From Lentisphaeria bacterium (GTDB lineage: Bacteria; Verrucomicrobiota; Lentisphaeria; Victivallales; UBA1829): a DNA stretch of 7,496 nucleotides. The DNA is taken from assembly GCA_017504325.1 (NCBI GenBank), contig JAFVRL010000288.1, positions 1 to 7,496 on the forward strand, in the 5' to 3' direction. The translations under genes were made by a program, and so were the position numbers. The notes under the pieces were generated by a model. The model saw nothing but the letters and a program-made list of their open reading frames with translations. It searched no databases and had not been told where the DNA came from. This document shows positions 5,677-7,496 of this stretch, in pieces; the stretch's first letter is position 1; the number at the start of each line of letters is the position of its first letter.

Positions 5677-7221
5677 TTATTTATGCTCTTTTATCCAGAG
5701 TTTATTTAATGATTTCAAAGTTTTTTCCACAAGTTCATTGCCCCCTTTCCAGGAAACAAGATTGCAGTACATGGAAGCACTGTACCCCCGGTTGAGGAAT
5801 CCCCGTTTGGTGGCAAGGTAAGTTCCGCCGCCTTCTCCGGAAACTCCTGCAAGCTGGACGATGAAGGTCTGCATAAAGGGACTTCTTCCCTGAATACGGT
5901 GCTGGAAGTCGATATACAGTTCAAACTGATTGGAGGCAAAAGCAATATCCCCGATACTCAAAACATGAGCCTGTGTGGCATATTTTGTACTTTCCTTCTG
6001 TTCTTCCCACCGTTTGATGATTCCTTTACAGCGGTTTCTTTCGGAAAGGAGTTTGCAGTTTTCTTTCAAAGTCAACTGGGGATCGGTTCCCTCCTCCTCT
6101 TTTATGAAGGACTGTTTATTGAGTTCTTCCAGACGGGAAACGGACAAATCATAATCTGCTTTACTGATCAAGCGTTTGGATAATTTAAGATCCAGCACCT
6201 CATGGTGGATGGGGGCAGATTTGATCAGATCTTTTTTCGCCCAGGAATAGACCTCTTCCACACTTGCAGCAATCCTTTCAGCAATATCCCGTCTGCGGAA
6301 TTCTTCGGTGAAAAGTTCTCTTTCTCTCCCGTATTTCAAAGCATATCTGCGGTACTCCGCTTTCACATAATGGAGCTGACGGGGGGAAAGATCCCCTCCT
6401 GCCGCCGCCTGGGGAAGAATGAAAATATTACCGAATTTCTTACGGATGGCTTCTCTTGTTTCATGCCAGAAAGAGGCGGAAAGTTTATAGATGCCTTCAG
6501 AATTCTGGGAGGGACAGGGGACATTGACGATGACACCTGTAAGTTTTTTCTTTTCGTCAAAGGTGAAAAGAAGATTGGTGAAAGAATCCGCTCCGCCTTC
6601 ATAGCCGGAAAATTTATCATCCGAAGTTTTTCCATACATCACAGCGTGTCCGTTCACCCCGTGGGTGGAGTTGTTCACAGCTCCGGGGCGTTTGGAAACA
6701 TCATCCGTATAAAGGACGCGTCTGCTGTGGGCTACAACGGCATACCCGTAACCGTAGGCGATCGCCCCGTGAGAGCGTTTTTCCCAGGCTTCACATACGG
6801 CAGAAGCTATTTTATTTACCATAAATTTCCGGTATTCCAATCCATCCATGATCTCTATGGAGGTGGGAACCGGTACATCCCCATCCAATGTTCCGTCTGC
6901 ACCGGTAACATTGTCCTTATGGAACCCCGGACCGGTATGGGTGTGGGTCACATTGAGAAGGATCTTTTCAACAGGAATATCCCCATTGCGTTTTGCCACT
7001 TCCTCTTTTATGGCATCTGTAAGCCCGCCCCGGCAGGTCACAAGGTCGATGGAAAGGAAACAGACATCATCCTTTCCGTTGCTGATCCAGAGAGCGGTAG
7101 CAGTAATGGGGTCAAGGATCCCTGTGGAAATACGCATATGGAACTGTCCGGGAAGATTAATAGGTCCTTCTGTAGAAATATCCGCGGATGCCCAGCCGAT
7201 AGAAAGAAGATTTTTTTCCAT
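5677..7221 (-). CDS. Neutral-ceramidase-like protein without signal peptide
   Basis: This 514-residue protein is a full-length paralogue of the catalytic part of the lipoprotein at 3368-5620, without its signal and without the CBM9-like domain. It starts directly at the fold (MEKNLLSIGWASADIS). An in-frame TAA 18 bases before the ATG rules out a longer, secreted form, so it should be cytosolic. Motifs: THTHTGPG (92-99), the zinc-site signature of the family in near-usual form; CPSQ (236-239) where ceramidases have the histidine that helps hold zinc; AAGGDLSP (273-280), close to the ceramidase GDVSP; FELY (433-436) and TYLATKR (467-473), likely supplying the Glu and Tyr metal ligands. It thus keeps more of the usual active-site pattern than the lipoprotein. 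GAGG about nine bases upstream supports the start. It lies 23 bases after the preceding gene's stop, which suggests one operon. An amidase or similar hydrolase role is inferred; the substrate is unknown. Confidence 0.8.
   Translation of the reverse strand: MEKNLLSIGWASADISTEGPINLPGQFHMRISTGILDPITATALWISNGKDDVCFLSIDLVTCRGGLTDAIKEEVAKRNGDIPVEKILLNVTHTHTGPGFHKDNVTGADGTLDGDVPVPTSIEIMDGLEYRKFMVNKIASAVCEAWEKRSHGAIAYGYGYAVVAHSRRVLYTDDVSKRPGAVNNSTHGVNGHAVMYGKTSDDKFSGYEGGADSFTNLLFTFDEKKKLTGVIVNVPCPSQNSEGIYKLSASFWHETREAIRKKFGNIFILPQAAAGGDLSPRQLHYVKAEYRRYALKYGRERELFTEEFRRRDIAERIAASVEEVYSWAKKDLIKSAPIHHEVLDLKLSKRLISKADYDLSVSRLEELNKQSFIKEEEGTDPQLTLKENCKLLSERNRCKGIIKRWEEQKESTKYATQAHVLSIGDIAFASNQFELYIDFQHRIQGRSPFMQTFIVQLAGVSGEGGGTYLATKRGFLNRGYSASMYCNLVSWKGGNELVEKTLKSLNKLWIKEHK
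5690..5718 (-). promoter_or_regulatory. Candidate promoter for the lipoprotein gene
   Basis: On the minus strand TTGAAA (5718-5713, five of six -35 matches) is 17 bases before GATAAA (5695-5690, four of six -10 matches). It lies within the last codons of the 514-residue gene. Transcription would start near 5683, so the hairpin at 5641-5670 would sit in the leader of the lipoprotein mRNA, where it could act as an attenuator. The surrounding sequence is A/T-rich, so this is a modest call. Confidence 0.3.
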
Positions 7222-7244
7222 GATGATTTTCCTCTGTTATTTTC

Positions 7245-7496
7245 TTAAAGTTTCTGAATGAGATAATGGACGGAGGGATAGTCCCCGCCGATGGTAAATC
7301 TGATTTTGCCGTTTTCTGTTACAGGAGAAGCACTCCCCACCTGCATACCGTTGTCGCCAATGGCATCCACACGGAAAATTCCTGTATTGTTTTCGATCTC
7401 GATCTCCGCTTCAATAACTTCCGCTTCAATGGGACCGTGACCTTTGGAATACTGGACGGTATGATCGTCATTATACTGTGCATCCGTATTGTCACA
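7245..7496 (-). CDS. Unidentified protein, C-terminal 83 residues only
   Basis: This open frame enters from the right edge and ends at TAA (7245-7247). The visible residues begin CDNTDAQYNDDHTVQYSKGH and include a run of alternating Glu/Ile (PIEAEVIEAEIEIEN), then FRVDAIGDNG, and end in GGDYPSVHYLIQKL. The pattern of short alternating strands and glycines suggests a C-terminal beta-sandwich, as found at the ends of large carbohydrate-active or other secreted enzymes, but I cannot name the family. Only 23 bases separate its stop from the ATG of the 514-residue ceramidase-like gene, so the two are probably co-transcribed and this gene would be the key to the operon's role. Confidence 0.65.
   Translation of the reverse strand, partial: CDNTDAQYNDDHTVQYSKGHGPIEAEVIEAEIEIENNTGIFRVDAIGDNGMQVGSASPVTENGKIRFTIGGDYPSVHYLIQKL

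Noticed and set aside
6202..7248. Plus-strand open frame of 348 codons opposite the 514-residue gene
   Set aside because: Same antisense frame as in the other paralogue. The resemblance between the two antisense products follows from the homology of the sense strands, so it is not independent evidence of coding.

Overview
The window is ordinary bacterial chromosome from what looks like a member of the PVC group, most likely a gut- or host-associated Lentisphaerota/Victivallales-type organism. That placement is an inference. It rests on the moderate G+C, clear AGGAG-type ribosome binding sites on several genes, and a tandem pair of neutral-ceramidase-like proteins with a CPSQ motif and a CBM9-like fusion, a style I associate with Lentisphaerae and Planctomycetes. 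There is no rRNA, tRNA, CRISPR array, IS element or phage gene to anchor it.

Layout from left to right. At 1-138 (minus) is the 5' end of a gene of unknown product that runs off the window. A 344-bp divergent spacer (139-482) holds two clear inverted repeats. At 483-2612 (plus) is a 709-residue two-domain glycosyltransferase: a cytosolic GT2 domain of the polyprenyl-phosphate type fused to a multi-spanning GT-C/ArnT-like membrane part. A very A/T-rich 133-bp spacer with a palindrome and a candidate promoter leads to 2746-3249 (plus), a small secreted Pro/His/Arg-rich protein. It ends at a strong intrinsic terminator (3268-3317).

The right half is on the minus strand and reads leftward: the 3' end of an unidentified gene (7245-7496), then a 514-residue ceramidase-like protein without a signal peptide (5677-7221), then a terminator-like hairpin and a candidate promoter, then a 750-residue lipoprotein (3368-5620) in which the same ceramidase-like domain is fused to a CBM9-like domain. 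The two ceramidase-like genes are paralogues along the whole catalytic region. They probably act as an intracellular and an envelope-anchored version of a related hydrolase. A carbohydrate-linked substrate is hinted at by the CBM9-like domain, but the true substrate cannot be read from sequence.

The points most worth a second look are: the compartment split of the ceramidase-like pair and their altered metal/nucleophile region; the terminator-like hairpin placed between them; the dyads and short upstream ORFs in front of the two plus-strand genes; and the protein repeat whose two copies are identical in amino acids but differ in eight of ten codons.
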